From Spirochaetaceae bacterium (GTDB lineage: Bacteria > Spirochaetota > Spirochaetia > SZUA-6 > DRHE01): a stretch of 63,500 bases of DNA. This document shows, in pieces, positions 51,242 through 60,505 of this stretch; positions within the stretch are counted from its first letter, which is position 1; the number at the start of each line of letters is the position of its first letter. The position numbers and the translations under genes were made by a program. The notes beneath the pieces were generated by a model. It ran no database searches, had not been told where the DNA came from, and was given only the letters and a program-made list of their open reading frames with translations. The stretch is taken from assembly GCA_020353535.1 (NCBI GenBank), contig CP070696.1:3336777-3400276 (forward strand), given 5' to 3'.

Positions 51242-52645
51242 CTACTCCGGCACGGCGTAGTCATCCAGTTGGGTCTGGAGCTCCTCCAGAGCGGGCAGAG
51301 GCTGCATCTTTCCGGTAACCACATTGGCGAAGTACTCCATCATGATGTCCGTCAGAGCCCGTCCGGCGGGCGGGAAAGTCTCCAACGTGGCGTTGGACAT
51401 AGCTGCCTGCCGCTCTTTCGGCACCGGGATCTTTTGGGCCGCCGGGGTATCGTACACGGTCAGCACGGCGGCCTCATTGCCCTCATCGATCAGCTCGCGG
51501 TAACTGGCCTCAAAGCTGCGCATGAAGTCCAGGAAGAGCATGCCCGCCGCCTTCTGTCTGTCGTTGATGAAACGGTTGATCATGAGGCCGTCGATGTCGA
51601 AGTACGAGGCCTTCATGGTGTCGGGTTTCGAGGCGTCCCACTTGGGAGGGGGAGCCACCGCCCAATCACCCTGGATCGCCGGTGCATTGGCCGGATTCTG
51701 GAAGCGGTTGGCATCCACCGTGTGGGACATGACCATGGCAGCCTTTCCCACGCCAAACATGTTGGAAGCGCTCATCCAGTCGTACTCGAGTACCGAGGGA
51801 GGTGAGCACTTATCCACCAGGACCATGTCGGAGAGCAGTTTCCAGGCATTCCGTCCTTCCGGTGAGTTCACCACCAGGCGCTGGCGCTTCGTATCGACGA
51901 TTCTCCCCCCCTGAGAGTAGACCATGTCCCTGAAGTTGTAGATGATGTCCATCTCACCGCCGGCGGAGAAGACGTAACCCCACATGTCGGGTTTGGTTGA
52001 CTTCTTGGCGATCTCCCGCAGCTCCTGCCAGGTCTCCGGCGGTTTGGGCACCAGCGAAGGCCGGTAGTAGAGCATCATGGTCTTGGTCTGGCCGATGGAG
52101 CCGTAGATGTGCCCATCCGGGGCGGTCAATCCGGCTTTCAACGGGCCGGCGTAGTACTTCCAGACGTTGGGGTCATTCCAAATGGCGTCAATCGGGTGCA
52201 GCCAGCCACCGCCTACCATCTGGGCATAGGTAGTGGGGTGATCGTAGCAGAGCACATCCACCGAGTCGCTCCTGGCCGAGAAGATGGAAATGGTTTTGGC
52301 CACGATCGGGGCTTCGGCCCAGCCTAGCAATTCCACCTCGACACCGGTCAGTTCACCAAACCTCTTGGCATTGGCTACGGTTGCCGGGTCGTGCTGAAGG
52401 GCTCCGAAGTTGGAAACCTTGATCTTTCGGACTCCGGCCACGGCTTCTTTCCAGCCGTCTGGCAGGATGTAGCTTTCACCGCTGATGCGCTCGTTGATCG
52501 GTTTGGGGCTGTTCCATTGAATCAGCTCGTAGGCTGGTACTGCCGGAGCTTCCTCCGCCGTCGGCGGGGGTTCTTTGGCTCCGCCGGCCCCCAGACTGAG
52601 TGTTAAGGCCAGCAAAACCACTAAACTGACTAACCACTTTTTCAT
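51242..52645 (-). CDS. ABC transporter extracellular solute-binding protein
   Basis: 467 residues with a signal peptide (M-K-K-W-L-V-S-L-V-V-L-L-A-L) and a family 1-type solute-binding fold (L-T-G-V-E-V-E-L-L-G-W-A-E, W-Q-E-L-R-E-I-A-K-K). A proline/glutamate linker follows the signal. It is the first gene of the operon after the regulator, with a strong ribosome-binding site (TAAGGAGGT) and a promoter bearing a palindrome (52682-52710). The ligand is unknown; sugars or related polyols are typical. Confidence 0.85.
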   Translation of the reverse strand: MKKWLVSLVVLLALTLSLGAGGAKEPPPTAEEAPAVPAYELIQWNSPKPINERISGESYILPDGWKEAVAGVRKIKVSNFGALQHDPATVANAKRFGELTGVEVELLGWAEAPIVAKTISIFSARSDSVDVLCYDHPTTYAQMVGGGWLHPIDAIWNDPNVWKYYAGPLKAGLTAPDGHIYGSIGQTKTMMLYYRPSLVPKPPETWQELREIAKKSTKPDMWGYVFSAGGEMDIIYNFRDMVYSQGGRIVDTKRQRLVVNSPEGRNAWKLLSDMVLVDKCSPPSVLEYDWMSASNMFGVGKAAMVMSHTVDANRFQNPANAPAIQGDWAVAPPPKWDASKPDTMKASYFDIDGLMINRFINDRQKAAGMLFLDFMRSFEASYRELIDEGNEAAVLTVYDTPAAQKIPVPKERQAAMSNATLETFPPAGRALTDIMMEYFANVVTGKMQPLPALEELQTQLDDYAVPE

Positions 52646-52681
52646 AGGTACCTCCTTACATAGTGGTTCGGAACAATAAAA

Positions 52682-52710
52682 ATTCTAAGACAGCGCTGTC
52701 GTGCTGTCAA
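52682..52710 (-). promoter_or_regulatory. Promoter of the first ABC operon with a palindromic operator in the spacer
   Basis: On the minus strand TTGACA (plus 52705-52710), 17 nt and TAGAAT (plus 52682-52687). The perfect 12-bp palindrome GACAGCGCTGTC occupies 52689-52700, wholly inside the spacer, a position suited to a repressor. The GntR-type gene next to it is the natural candidate. Confidence 0.5.
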
Positions 52711-52770
52711 CGAAAACCGTTGTTGTTCATATGCCTCTCCTTTCTCCGGCCGTTATTTATTCCGGACCTT

Positions 52771-53439
52771 TTATTCCAGGGATTGGAACAGTCTGCCCTG
52801 CACGATGTGCCCCTTGCTGCGCTCCAGATGCTCTGCCAGCAGGTCCAGGCTTTCCGGTGAGTTCCCTGACAGTTTCTCCACGAAGCGCTTGTGATCTCGG
52901 AAGCTTTCACGGATATTAGGAGGCGTTCCAATCCGATAGATGAAGGTCATATTCAAGTGCAGATTCACCTCCCGGTAGAACTTTTTCAGATAGTCATTCC
53001 CGGCCAGATTGCACAATTCCGTGTGGAACAGGAGGTCCAAGTAGATGTAACGGTTCATGATATTACGAGTCGGTTCTTTTTCGATAATTTTCTTCATATC
53101 TGCAACGATGTTTTGCATCGGCTGCAATTCAGCATCCGCAATGGTGCGATAGATCAGTTTCGCTGCATGCAATTCAAGCACTTCCCGCATTACCACAGCA
53201 TCGAGGATCGATTTCTTTGTCGGGATCGTGACAAAACAGTTACTCCGTGGCTTGATTCGTACGACGTTCTCCATCTCCAGCTTCTTCAGCGCATCCCTTA
53301 CCGGCATGGTGCTGACTTTCAGCTGCTCGGAGATTCCTTTGATATTCAGTCTCTCCCCGTATTTGATATTGCCGTCGATTATCTGGTTACAGAGATACTC
53401 GTACACTCTATCGCTTAAACTTGGATATTCGATTTCCAT
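52771..53439 (-). CDS. GntR-family regulator (FCD domain)
   Basis: 222 residues. The winged helix is N-terminal (Y-L-C-N-Q-I-I-D-G-N-I, then L-K-V-S-T-M-P-V-R-D-A-L-K-K-L). The C-terminal FCD domain has D-L-L-F-H-T-E-L-C-N-L-A-G-N, with His ligands for a metal and organic-acid effector. It sits between the two ABC operons and divergently from the second, so it probably controls one or both. Confidence 0.85.
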   Translation of the reverse strand: MEIEYPSLSDRVYEYLCNQIIDGNIKYGERLNIKGISEQLKVSTMPVRDALKKLEMENVVRIKPRSNCFVTIPTKKSILDAVVMREVLELHAAKLIYRTIADAELQPMQNIVADMKKIIEKEPTRNIMNRYIYLDLLFHTELCNLAGNDYLKKFYREVNLHLNMTFIYRIGTPPNIRESFRDHKRFVEKLSGNSPESLDLLAEHLERSKGHIVQGRLFQSLE

Positions 53440-53513
53440 GACGTCTTTCTATGCTTGTTTTGCGTGGTATTTCTTACCCTTTAGGTCGTATCAGATATCC
53501 TGGAATACCTTCC

Positions 53514-53542
53514 TTGACACAATGGAAACAATCTATTAATAT
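53514..53542 (+). promoter_or_regulatory. Promoter of the second ABC operon
   Basis: TTGACA (53514-53519), 17 nt and TAATAT (53537-53542), with a second TAATAT direct repeat at 53544-53549. The ATG at 53623 has an AGGAGGT site and a leader of about 74 nt. Confidence 0.4.
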
Positions 53543-53622
53543 CTAATATATCAGTTTATCCTTTTCCCTGCAACATTCAAGCGGGGATATCGGCAACAAA
53601 ACAATACAAACAGGAGGTAGTC

Positions 53623-54987
53623 ATGAAAACAGTTGGAAGAAGCACCCTGCTGCTGGTTGCGGTGTTTCTGGCCTGCGGGCTGACCGCACCCGTATGGGCC
53701 GCCGGTCAGAAGGAAGCAGCTGCGGGTCCGGTAACCCTGGTATTCTCGGACTGGCACATGGCCGAGCCGCACTGGGAGAAAGCACTGAGAGAGGCTTTTG
53801 CAATCTTCGCACAGGAAAATCCGACCATTAAAGTGCAGCTCGAGGTTGTCTCCTACGGAGAAAAGGAGACGAAATACGCCACGGAAATCGAAGCAAAAGC
53901 CGGCCCGGACGTCTTTCATCTGCACGCCTATTCGATCCGCTCATTCATCGAGAAAGGTTACGCTCTGGACGTGACGCGCTTCGTCAATGCCGAAGGAGCG
54001 GGATTCGCCGATGCCTGGTATCCCCAGACCATGGCGCTGATGAAAAAGGATAATAAGTACTTCGCCATGCCGGGAGATTTCATGTCCATGGTGTTGTTCT
54101 ACAACAAGAACCTGTACAGAGAAGCGGGCCTGGATCCGGCCGCCGCCCCCAAGACCTGGGACCAGTTTCTCAGCTACGCGAAAAAGCTGACCCGGGACCG
54201 TAACAACGACGGTAAAGTCGATACCTGGGGCTTCGGCACCATCGGCGCCATCGATCCCGGTTTCGAGTTGAGAGTAACCCCGATTCTCTTCAGTCACGAC
54301 GCGGACTACCTGACCGAGGGGAACAAGTGCTCCGCTCTCTCTACTGCGGCCGCAAAGGAAGCCTCCCGCTTCTTTGCCTCTCTGGTGACCGAGCACAAGG
54401 TTGTCCCGCCGGGGGTGACAGCTCAAAATCCGGGTACCGTTCGGCAGCAGATGGCTAACGAGCAGATCGCCATGCTTCTTGGTTCGGGTTGGACACCGCC
54501 AATCGTGGACGGGAACAATCCCGCCCTAAAAGCCCTGGAGGTTCTCGAAGCAGCCCCTGTTCCGGTTAAAGCAGGCATATCACCCAAGTTCACAACCACA
54601 GCCTGGCTGAGCGCCTGGCTGGTCAACCCCCATACCAAACATCCAGAGGAATCCTGGAAGGTGGTGAAGTTCACCAACAGCAAGCGCATGGAGGAGAAGT
54701 GGTTCGACGATGCCCGGGTGCTCTCCGCCCGTAAGGATGTCTCCGGTCAGTACGGGCCGCTTCTGGGCGACAAGTTTGCCAAGGTGATCGCCTCAGAGCT
54801 GACCAAGGCCAAGTTCGTTCCCCAAATCAAGGAATGGCCTCAGATCATAGAGGCCGTAAACACCGCTGCCCAGGAGGCTTTCACGGGCGCCAAAAGTCCG
54901 GATCAAGCCTTGAAAGGTGCCCACGATCGGATCAATGATATCCTCAAGGTTTATCGCAGCGGTGGAGAAACGTGCCCCCAATTCTAA
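53623..54987 (+). CDS. ABC transporter extracellular solute-binding protein
   Basis: 454 residues. A signal peptide ends W-A-A before G-Q-K-E-A-A, a start of the mature protein common in spirochaetal binding proteins. The fold shows the family 1 layout (V-S-Y-G-E-K-E-T-K-Y-A-T, A-K-A-G-P-D-V-F, Y-N-K-N-L-Y-R-E-A-G-L-D-P, W-D-Q-F-L-S-Y-A-K-K-L). The D-x-N-x-D-G-x-V-D segment is a calcium-like or sugar-contact loop of sugar-binding proteins. A terminator hairpin follows the gene. Confidence 0.85.
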   Translation: MKTVGRSTLLLVAVFLACGLTAPVWAAGQKEAAAGPVTLVFSDWHMAEPHWEKALREAFAIFAQENPTIKVQLEVVSYGEKETKYATEIEAKAGPDVFHLHAYSIRSFIEKGYALDVTRFVNAEGAGFADAWYPQTMALMKKDNKYFAMPGDFMSMVLFYNKNLYREAGLDPAAAPKTWDQFLSYAKKLTRDRNNDGKVDTWGFGTIGAIDPGFELRVTPILFSHDADYLTEGNKCSALSTAAAKEASRFFASLVTEHKVVPPGVTAQNPGTVRQQMANEQIAMLLGSGWTPPIVDGNNPALKALEVLEAAPVPVKAGISPKFTTTAWLSAWLVNPHTKHPEESWKVVKFTNSKRMEEKWFDDARVLSARKDVSGQYGPLLGDKFAKVIASELTKAKFVPQIKEWPQIIEAVNTAAQEAFTGAKSPDQALKGAHDRINDILKVYRSGGETCPQF

Positions 54988-55008
54988 ACAGTTATTGAAG
55001 GTTTACCT

Positions 55009-55042
55009 GCAGGGAGAGAGCCGCTCTCTCCCTGCTTTTTTT
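55009..55042 (+). terminator. Intrinsic terminator or attenuator between binding-protein and permease genes
   Basis: GCAGGGAGAGAG (55009-55020) and CTCTCTCCCTGC (55024-55035) form a perfect 12-bp stem with loop CCG, followed by seven T (55036-55042). The permease gene starts 31 nt later without a visible new promoter, so read-through would set a lower permease level. Confidence 0.75.
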
Positions 55043-55073
55043 GGACAAATCTAGGAACACAGAGCTATATCCT

Positions 55074-55973
55074 ATGTCCGCAACTAAAGCTCAAAAGGCA
55101 AAGCCGTCGACTTTTCTGAATCGAAATGCTCTGCGGGGCTACCTGTTCATCCTGCCCTGTCTCTTGCTCTTGCTCCTGGTGTTGGGATTTCCCATGGCCG
55201 TCGCCGTGGCCAACAGCTTTTCCCCCCTTTGGTCTGCGGAAAAGACCTTCACTCTGGACAACTATATCAATTTGGCTAAAGACGTTCTGTTTTGGAATGC
55301 ACTGAAGGTAACCGGGATCTTCGTGAGCACAACCGTAGGGCTGCATCTGGTCATCGGATTCGCAGTCGCTCTAGCCTTGAACGCGGCTATAAAGGCCAGG
55401 AGGTTTTTCAGGCTGATCGCCATTCTTCCCTGGACCGTACCCGACGTTATATCGGGGCTGATTTGGCGCTTCATGTACAATCCTACATCAGGAATCCTGA
55501 ACGATGTCTTGATGCGCTTCGGCCTTGCCGGCGATTACATCGAATGGTTAGCCCAACCGGGCCTGGCCCTTCCCAGTGTGGTTTTGGCCGATGTCTGGCG
55601 AGGATACCCCTTCGTCATGGTCATTCTGCTAGCGGGGCTGCAGGCCATCCCCAAGGAGCTCTACGAAGCAGCCCGGGTGGACGGAGCCACTCGGGTGCAG
55701 GAGTTTCTCCATATCACCATTCCGGGACTGCTTCGCATCACCCTGATTGCCCTAGCCCTGGATACGATCTGGCAGATCCGGCGTTTCGGTCTGGTCTACA
55801 ATATGACCCTGGGCGGGCCGGGGCATGTGACCGAGATCCTATCCCTTTACGTGTACAAACATTACTTCAAGTACTTCAACTTCGAATACGCCTCGGCCAT
55901 TGCCGTGGTCATGGCGGTGCTCATGCTGGCGATCAGTTACCCCTATATTCGTACCGTTACCCGGAGGGCTTAA
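55074..55973 (+). CDS. Sugar-type ABC transporter permease (MalF-like)
   Basis: 299 residues from ATG 55074, with six membrane helices and the EAA loop E-A-A-R-V-D-G-A-T-R-V-Q-E-F. An upstream TTG at 55041 falls in the T-run of the terminator and is rejected. Its stop overlaps the next ATG by one base (TAATG). Confidence 0.83.
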   Translation: MSATKAQKAKPSTFLNRNALRGYLFILPCLLLLLLVLGFPMAVAVANSFSPLWSAEKTFTLDNYINLAKDVLFWNALKVTGIFVSTTVGLHLVIGFAVALALNAAIKARRFFRLIAILPWTVPDVISGLIWRFMYNPTSGILNDVLMRFGLAGDYIEWLAQPGLALPSVVLADVWRGYPFVMVILLAGLQAIPKELYEAARVDGATRVQEFLHITIPGLLRITLIALALDTIWQIRRFGLVYNMTLGGPGHVTEILSLYVYKHYFKYFNFEYASAIAVVMAVLMLAISYPYIRTVTRRA

Positions 55974-56806
55974 TGAGGATAGGCGGGAAATCGCGCACCG
56001 TTGGACCGTACCTCGTTATTGCTTTTGTCTGCATTTTCAATATGGTTCCTTTCTTGTGGATGGTTTCCACGTCCTTTAAAACTTACGAGGAGGCGCACAG
56101 GATACCGCCGTCGTATCTGCCTCAGAATCCAACAGGCGAAAGCTATACCCAGATCTTCGTTTGGACGAACTTCCCCCGCTACTACCTGAACAGCACTATA
56201 ATTTCTCTTGGCACCGCGCTGCTGTCCACTTTCGTTGGCGCGCTGGCTGGTTATGGCTTCTCCAGGTTCAAGTTTCCCGGAAGGTCAGTTTGGATAGGGG
56301 TGATTATCGCTACTCAGATGCTTCCCGGTGTTCTTCTGGTGGGACCGTACTTCAAGATGCTTGCGGCGATACGGCTGTACAACACCTATCCGGGTTTGAT
56401 CCTCGCCTTTACTACCATAACCCTGCCGTTCAGCACCTGGATGATGAAGGGCTTTATCGACACCGTTCCTGAGGAGCTGGACCAGGCAGCCCTGGTAGAC
56501 GGCTGCAGCACCCTGGGTGGATTCTGGCGGGTTATCCTTCCGGTCATCGCACCGGGCATGGTGGCTACCATGATCTTCGCTTTCCTGCTTGCCTGGGGTG
56601 ACCTGTTGTGGGTGCTGGTTCTCACCAGCGGTGACAACATGGCCACGGTGACTCTGGGATTGAGCAGACTGGTGACACAGTTTCGCATCATCTGGCCCCA
56701 GCTCATGGCCGGCTCCGTCATCGGAGCGATGCCACCCCTTGTGTTGTACCTGATCCTCCAGAACTACCTGGTCAAGGGTCTCACGGCAGGGGCGGTAAAG
56801 GAATGA
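55973..56806 (+). CDS. Sugar-type ABC transporter permease (MalG-like)
   Basis: 277 residues with six membrane helices and the EAA loop Q-A-A-L-V-D-G-C-S-T-L-G-G. A long in-frame extension back to 55292 is an artefact: it runs through the coding region of the previous permease in another frame. The end overlaps the SDR reading frame by 4 nt (ATGA). Confidence 0.83.
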   Translation: MRIGGKSRTVGPYLVIAFVCIFNMVPFLWMVSTSFKTYEEAHRIPPSYLPQNPTGESYTQIFVWTNFPRYYLNSTIISLGTALLSTFVGALAGYGFSRFKFPGRSVWIGVIIATQMLPGVLLVGPYFKMLAAIRLYNTYPGLILAFTTITLPFSTWMMKGFIDTVPEELDQAALVDGCSTLGGFWRVILPVIAPGMVATMIFAFLLAWGDLLWVLVLTSGDNMATVTLGLSRLVTQFRIIWPQLMAGSVIGAMPPLVLYLILQNYLVKGLTAGAVKE

Positions 56807-56835
56807 GAGTTGAGTGCCGTAGGGAGGGAATGTCG

Positions 56836-57600
56836 ATGTCTAAGGAAAAGGAAGGCCCTATGAGTTTGAAGGGAAAAACAGCGATCGTAACCGGAGCGGC
56901 TCGGGGTATCGGCCGGGCCATCGCGCTGGCGCTTTCCCGGCGAAGCTGCCAGGTCGTCCTGGTGGATATTCACCCTCCAATCCAAACCGCAGAGCTGGTC
57001 CAAAAGGAGGGGGGCCAGTGTATGGAAGCTGCTGTTGATGTCTCAGACTATTCGGCGGTCAAAAAGGCGGTCGAGGAGGCAGTAGCTAAGTTCGATCGGA
57101 TCGATATCCTGGTCAACAACGCCGCTATCATCCACCGAGGGACTTTTCTGGATCTCAAACCTGAAGACTGGCGGAGTGTTCTTGATGTGAATCTAGGCGG
57201 AACCTTCAACTGCTGCCATACCGTGGTGCCTTTAATGATCAGTCAGGGCGGCGGAAGAATCATAAACATAACCTCAATAGCCGGGAAAATGGGTGATATT
57301 ACTGCTTCTCCTGCTTATGGAACATCAAAAGGGGCAATAAATACTTTCACAAAATCTCTGGCCCGCCAGCTCGCCTCTTATAATATCACCGTCAACGCGA
57401 TTGCTCCGCATGCGATCGAAACCGATATGTCTGCCCAGTGGTCTGAGGAAAAGCGGCAGGAAGTTATAAACTCCATTCCCTTGAAAAGACTAGGGAAACC
57501 CGAAGAAGTTGCGGAAGCCGTGTTGTTTCTGGTGAGTGATGGAGCCTCATTCATAACGGGTGAAATCCTGGATATGAACGGTGGATATTTGATGGACTAA
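56836..57600 (+). CDS. Short-chain dehydrogenase/reductase
   Basis: About 254 residues of a classical SDR. The nucleotide-binding T-G-A-A-R-G-I-G-R is near residue 18, followed by the N-N-A turn, and the catalytic set Ser (I-N-I-T-S-I-A), Tyr-x-x-x-Lys (Y-G-T-S-K). The adenine-loop D (V-D-I-H) favours NAD. Preferred start ATG 56836 lies 8 nt after AGGGAGG; ATG 56803 overlaps the permease stop and ATG 56860 is a third option. As the last gene of the second ABC operon it probably oxidises the imported compound. Confidence 0.8.
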   Translation: MSKEKEGPMSLKGKTAIVTGAARGIGRAIALALSRRSCQVVLVDIHPPIQTAELVQKEGGQCMEAAVDVSDYSAVKKAVEEAVAKFDRIDILVNNAAIIHRGTFLDLKPEDWRSVLDVNLGGTFNCCHTVVPLMISQGGGRIINITSIAGKMGDITASPAYGTSKGAINTFTKSLARQLASYNITVNAIAPHAIETDMSAQWSEEKRQEVINSIPLKRLGKPEEVAEAVLFLVSDGASFITGEILDMNGGYLMD

Positions 57601-57719
57601 TCCCCCCGCATTCGCTGTACTCCCGTTTTGGTTTCTGTGAGCCGGTGAGGCTTGTCGTGCGGTTGCGGAAGGATGCGATCCGTGGCCGGCGCTGGAGCGT
57701 GTTTGCCCGGTATTTTCTA

Positions 57720-57748
57720 TTGACAGCAGACGTCTTACGTCATATAGT
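57720..57748 (+). promoter_or_regulatory. Promoter of the M24-like/TctCBA unit with a palindrome in the spacer
   Basis: TTGACA (57720-57725), 17 nt and TATAGT (57743-57748), one base from consensus in the -10 box. The inverted repeat GACGT-CTT-ACGTC lies at 57729-57741, inside the spacer, and contains the GT-N3-AC core typical of GntR/FadR-type operators. Positioned like the palindrome at 52689-52700. Confidence 0.5.
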
Positions 57749-57792
57749 TTAAATAGTTTTTCAATCTCGCATGCACCGGAGGGGGGAGCTTT

Positions 57793-58896
57793 TTGTTTGT
57801 TCAGGAAGAAATACAGGAGAAGAAGAGAAGGATTCGCGCCCTCCTGGAAGAGCTGAAACTCAATGGTATCTATTTGAAGAGACAGTCCAACTTTTCCTGG
57901 CTCACCGGCGGCGGGTCAAACGTTGTAGGCATTACCGTGGAGCTGGGTGTGGCGGGATTGCTGATCACATCGGATAGCGAGGCAGTGATTTGCAGCAATA
58001 TAGAAGCCCAAAGAATGGAGAAAGAAGAGAAACTCGAAGAGCAGGGCTACAAAATCTACAACTTCCTCTGGTACGAGGACCGCGAGGCAGAGATTGTCCG
58101 CGAACTTGCCGGGGGTATCAAACTAGGCGCCGATTATGGCTTTCCGGAAGCTGAAGATATCTCCGGGAAAATCAATGCTTTGCGTTATTCTCTGACTCCC
58201 TGGGAGGTGGAGCGCTACAGGGAGATCGGGCACCTAACCTCTGTTGCCATCGAGCAGACCGCTCAGGAAATCAAACCCGGTGACAAGGAGTGTGCCGTCA
58301 TCGGGCGACTGGCTGAGCGGTTGTGGGAACATCGCCTGGACTATGTTACCACCTTCTGCGCCGCAGATGAGAGGATCGCGGAGTTCCGCCACCCCATCGC
58401 CACGGAAAAGAAAATCGGGAAGCGGGCCATGCTCTGCGTGAATTCCCGCCGTCAGGGGCTGATCGTCTCTCTGACCCGCTTCGTGCAATTCGGTCCCGTG
58501 CCTGAGGAGATCCGCAGAAAGTATGATGCCAATGTGCTCATCGACTGCATCCTTATGGCTCACACCGTTCCGGGAAAGCCGGTGGTGGAAGCCTTCCGCA
58601 AGGGAGTTGCAGCCTACCAACAAGCCGGGTATCCGGAGGAGTATAAGCTCCACCATCAGGGTGGAGCGATCGGCTACGTTGGAAGGGACTACAAGGTGAA
58701 CTTCCAAACCAAGGAAATCGTCCGCGAAAACCAGGCTTTTGCCTGGAATCCCTCCATATCCGGATCGAAGAGCGAAGATACCATGATCGCTACCTCTGAA
58801 GGTCCGCTTCTTCTGTCCAAGCCGGTGCTCTTCCCGGATTTGAAGGTGGAGGTTGGGGGAATTGAGTTTTCAAGACCTGATATTCTCAGGCTTTGA
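57793..58896 (+). CDS. M24/creatinase-fold protein lacking the metal ligands
   Basis: 367 residues with the two-domain layout of M24 peptidases and creatinase: an N-terminal domain (N-F-S-W-L-T-G-G) and a pita-bread domain. Of the five metal ligands, the first Asp is replaced by Asn (L-C-V-N-S), the second by Ser (I-V-S-L-T-R), His is kept (H-H-Q-G-G-A-I-G-Y), the first Glu is Asn (A-W-N-P-S) and the last Glu is kept (S-E-D-T-M). A metal-free hydrolase such as creatinase is the closest mechanistic parallel; it is not a normal aminopeptidase. TTG 57793 follows a G-rich ribosome-binding site. Confidence 0.7.
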   Translation: MFVQEEIQEKKRRIRALLEELKLNGIYLKRQSNFSWLTGGGSNVVGITVELGVAGLLITSDSEAVICSNIEAQRMEKEEKLEEQGYKIYNFLWYEDREAEIVRELAGGIKLGADYGFPEAEDISGKINALRYSLTPWEVERYREIGHLTSVAIEQTAQEIKPGDKECAVIGRLAERLWEHRLDYVTTFCAADERIAEFRHPIATEKKIGKRAMLCVNSRRQGLIVSLTRFVQFGPVPEEIRRKYDANVLIDCILMAHTVPGKPVVEAFRKGVAAYQQAGYPEEYKLHHQGGAIGYVGRDYKVNFQTKEIVRENQAFAWNPSISGSKSEDTMIATSEGPLLLSKPVLFPDLKVEVGGIEFSRPDILRL

Positions 58897-58936
58897 TGTG
58901 GTTTCAAAAAATCTTAAAATAAAGGAGAGGCAGCAA

Positions 58937-59917
58937 ATGAAAAAAACGATTATCCTACTGCTCGTGCTCTCTCTGTTGTGCACAGGCGGAGTCCTCTTCG
59001 CTGAAGCACAGAGGGAGGAAGTGTACCCGTCTCGAGAGATCGAGCTGATGGTTCCGTGGAGTGTCGGTGGCTCTACGGATATCGTGTTCAGGACCTTCCA
59101 GATGGTACTGCCGAAATATCTCAAGGCTCCGGTGATTGTCGTGAACCGGCCTGGCGGCGGAGCAGTACCGGGCTACACCGAGGCGATGGGTAAGAAACCG
59201 GACGGCTACTATTACCTAGCCTGGGCTACACCCTCGATTACCAAGGTCCACATGAGCAAGTGTCCTTACGACTCCTTCACCTTCGAACCGGTGATCAATC
59301 TGGTGAGCGCTCCCTGCTGGGTTCTCGTGCCGGCCAGCTCACCTTATCAAACGCTGAAGGATTTACTGGACGATGCACGAAGGCGGCCGGGACAGGTCAA
59401 CATGGGCAACGCCGGCGCAGGGGGCGGCACCCATATGATCATTCTGGCCTTCGAAAAGGCTGCCGGAGTCAAGTTTAACCACGTCCCCCACGCCGGGGGC
59501 GGGCCCACGGTAGTCGCAGCCGTGGGAGCACACGTGGATGCCATCAATGTCAGTCCGCCTGAAGGGGTGCCACAACTGGAGGGGGGACAACTACGCTGCC
59601 TGGCTGTGTTCTCTACGGAGAGGCTCGAGGCCTTCCCCGACTATCCGACCGCCATCGAGCAGGGGGTGGATTTCAGCCTGGGCCAATGGCGGGGTATTGC
59701 GGCTGTCAAGGGAACCGACCCGATCCAGATCAAGGTTGTTCACGACGCCTTCAAAGCCTGCATGGAAGACGAAGATTTCAAAGTCCTGGCCAACAAGGCC
59801 GGGATCTTGCTGGACTACAAGGGAACCAGCGAGTTCAAGCAGTGGGTTGTCGAGCAGGACAAGCTCTATGAGGAGATCGTCAAGAGCAACAAGCTGGGGG
59901 ACCGCTACCAGTACTGA
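58937..59917 (+). CDS. tctC: Tripartite tricarboxylate transporter substrate-binding protein
   Basis: 326 residues from ATG 58937 (AAAGGAGAGG upstream). A signal peptide is followed by [19 protein letters not shown], the classical Bug/TctC start of the mature protein, and the P-G-G-G-A-V-P-G and [10 protein letters not shown] ligand loops. It captures a carboxylate for TctAB. It lies 40 nt after the M24-like gene. Confidence 0.87.
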   Translation: MKKTIILLLVLSLLCTGGVLFAEAQREEVYPSREIELMVPWSVGGSTDIVFRTFQMVLPKYLKAPVIVVNRPGGGAVPGYTEAMGKKPDGYYYLAWATPSITKVHMSKCPYDSFTFEPVINLVSAPCWVLVPASSPYQTLKDLLDDARRRPGQVNMGNAGAGGGTHMIILAFEKAAGVKFNHVPHAGGGPTVVAAVGAHVDAINVSPPEGVPQLEGGQLRCLAVFSTERLEAFPDYPTAIEQGVDFSLGQWRGIAAVKGTDPIQIKVVHDAFKACMEDEDFKVLANKAGILLDYKGTSEFKQWVVEQDKLYEEIVKSNKLGDRYQY

Positions 59918-60031
59918 CCGGACCCCGCGAACCGTAGTACACTGATTCTTAAAAAACAGCTGCGGGCGCTGAGTTGCCGCTCTTATGGTGCCTGTGCCTG
60001 CAGCTGTTATGCTCATTACAAGGAAAACGGC

Positions 60032-60490
60032 ATGCTAGCTAGCGAGATCGTGTTCGGCGCCATTTTTATGCTTCTGTCGATATTCTTCTTTGCTATGACC
60101 TTCCGTTTCCCCGAGCTGACCATCGCCCTCTCCCCTACAGTATTTCCCCGTTTCGTAACAATTTGTTTGTTCGTTCTCTCATTACTGCTTTTGATTCAGG
60201 GGTTGCGCAAACAGATGACCGGCCGTGAAGAAAAGTCGAAAATGAAGCTCGATCGGGCCTACCTGTTTCGTTTTATCTTGATCGCCGTCATCGGTTTCCT
60301 CTATACCCGCATCATACGCTACACAGGCTACCTCGTGGCCACGCCTCTGTTTATTGCAGCAAACATGTTCACATTCGAGGAAAAAAAATGGTACCGGATC
60401 GTTTTGGTCTCTATAATCACCACAGCGATACTGTACGGCGTATTCCGAATGATCTTTCGGGTGCCTCTACCCCGCTTCAACCTGTGGTAA
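60032..60490 (+). CDS. tctB: TctB-type small membrane subunit
   Basis: 152 residues with four predicted membrane helices, the TctB pattern (P-x-x-F-P-R-F-V-T in the second loop). It partners TctA. AAGGAAAAC before ATG 60032 is the ribosome-binding site. Low sequence conservation is normal for this subunit. Confidence 0.75.
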   Translation: MLASEIVFGAIFMLLSIFFFAMTFRFPELTIALSPTVFPRFVTICLFVLSLLLLIQGLRKQMTGREEKSKMKLDRAYLFRFILIAVIGFLYTRIIRYTGYLVATPLFIAANMFTFEEKKWYRIVLVSIITTAILYGVFRMIFRVPLPRFNLW

Positions 60491-60505
60491 GGGAAGGGTA
60501 AGTTC

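Noticed and set aside
55292..55972. Long N-terminal extension of the MalG-like permease
   Set aside because: It overlaps the MalF-like gene in a different frame and is low in membrane segments; the TAATG junction gives the true start.
46883..57600. A bile-acid 7-dehydroxylation (bai) cluster
   Set aside because: An OYE-type enzyme and an SDR are present, but no CoA ligase, 7-dehydratase or CoA transferase is visible.
57793..58896. A DMSP lyase (DddP) or ectoine hydrolase (DoeA) label for the M24-like protein
   Set aside because: The metal-site residues do not match DddP, and no DoeB or other ectoine genes adjoin it.
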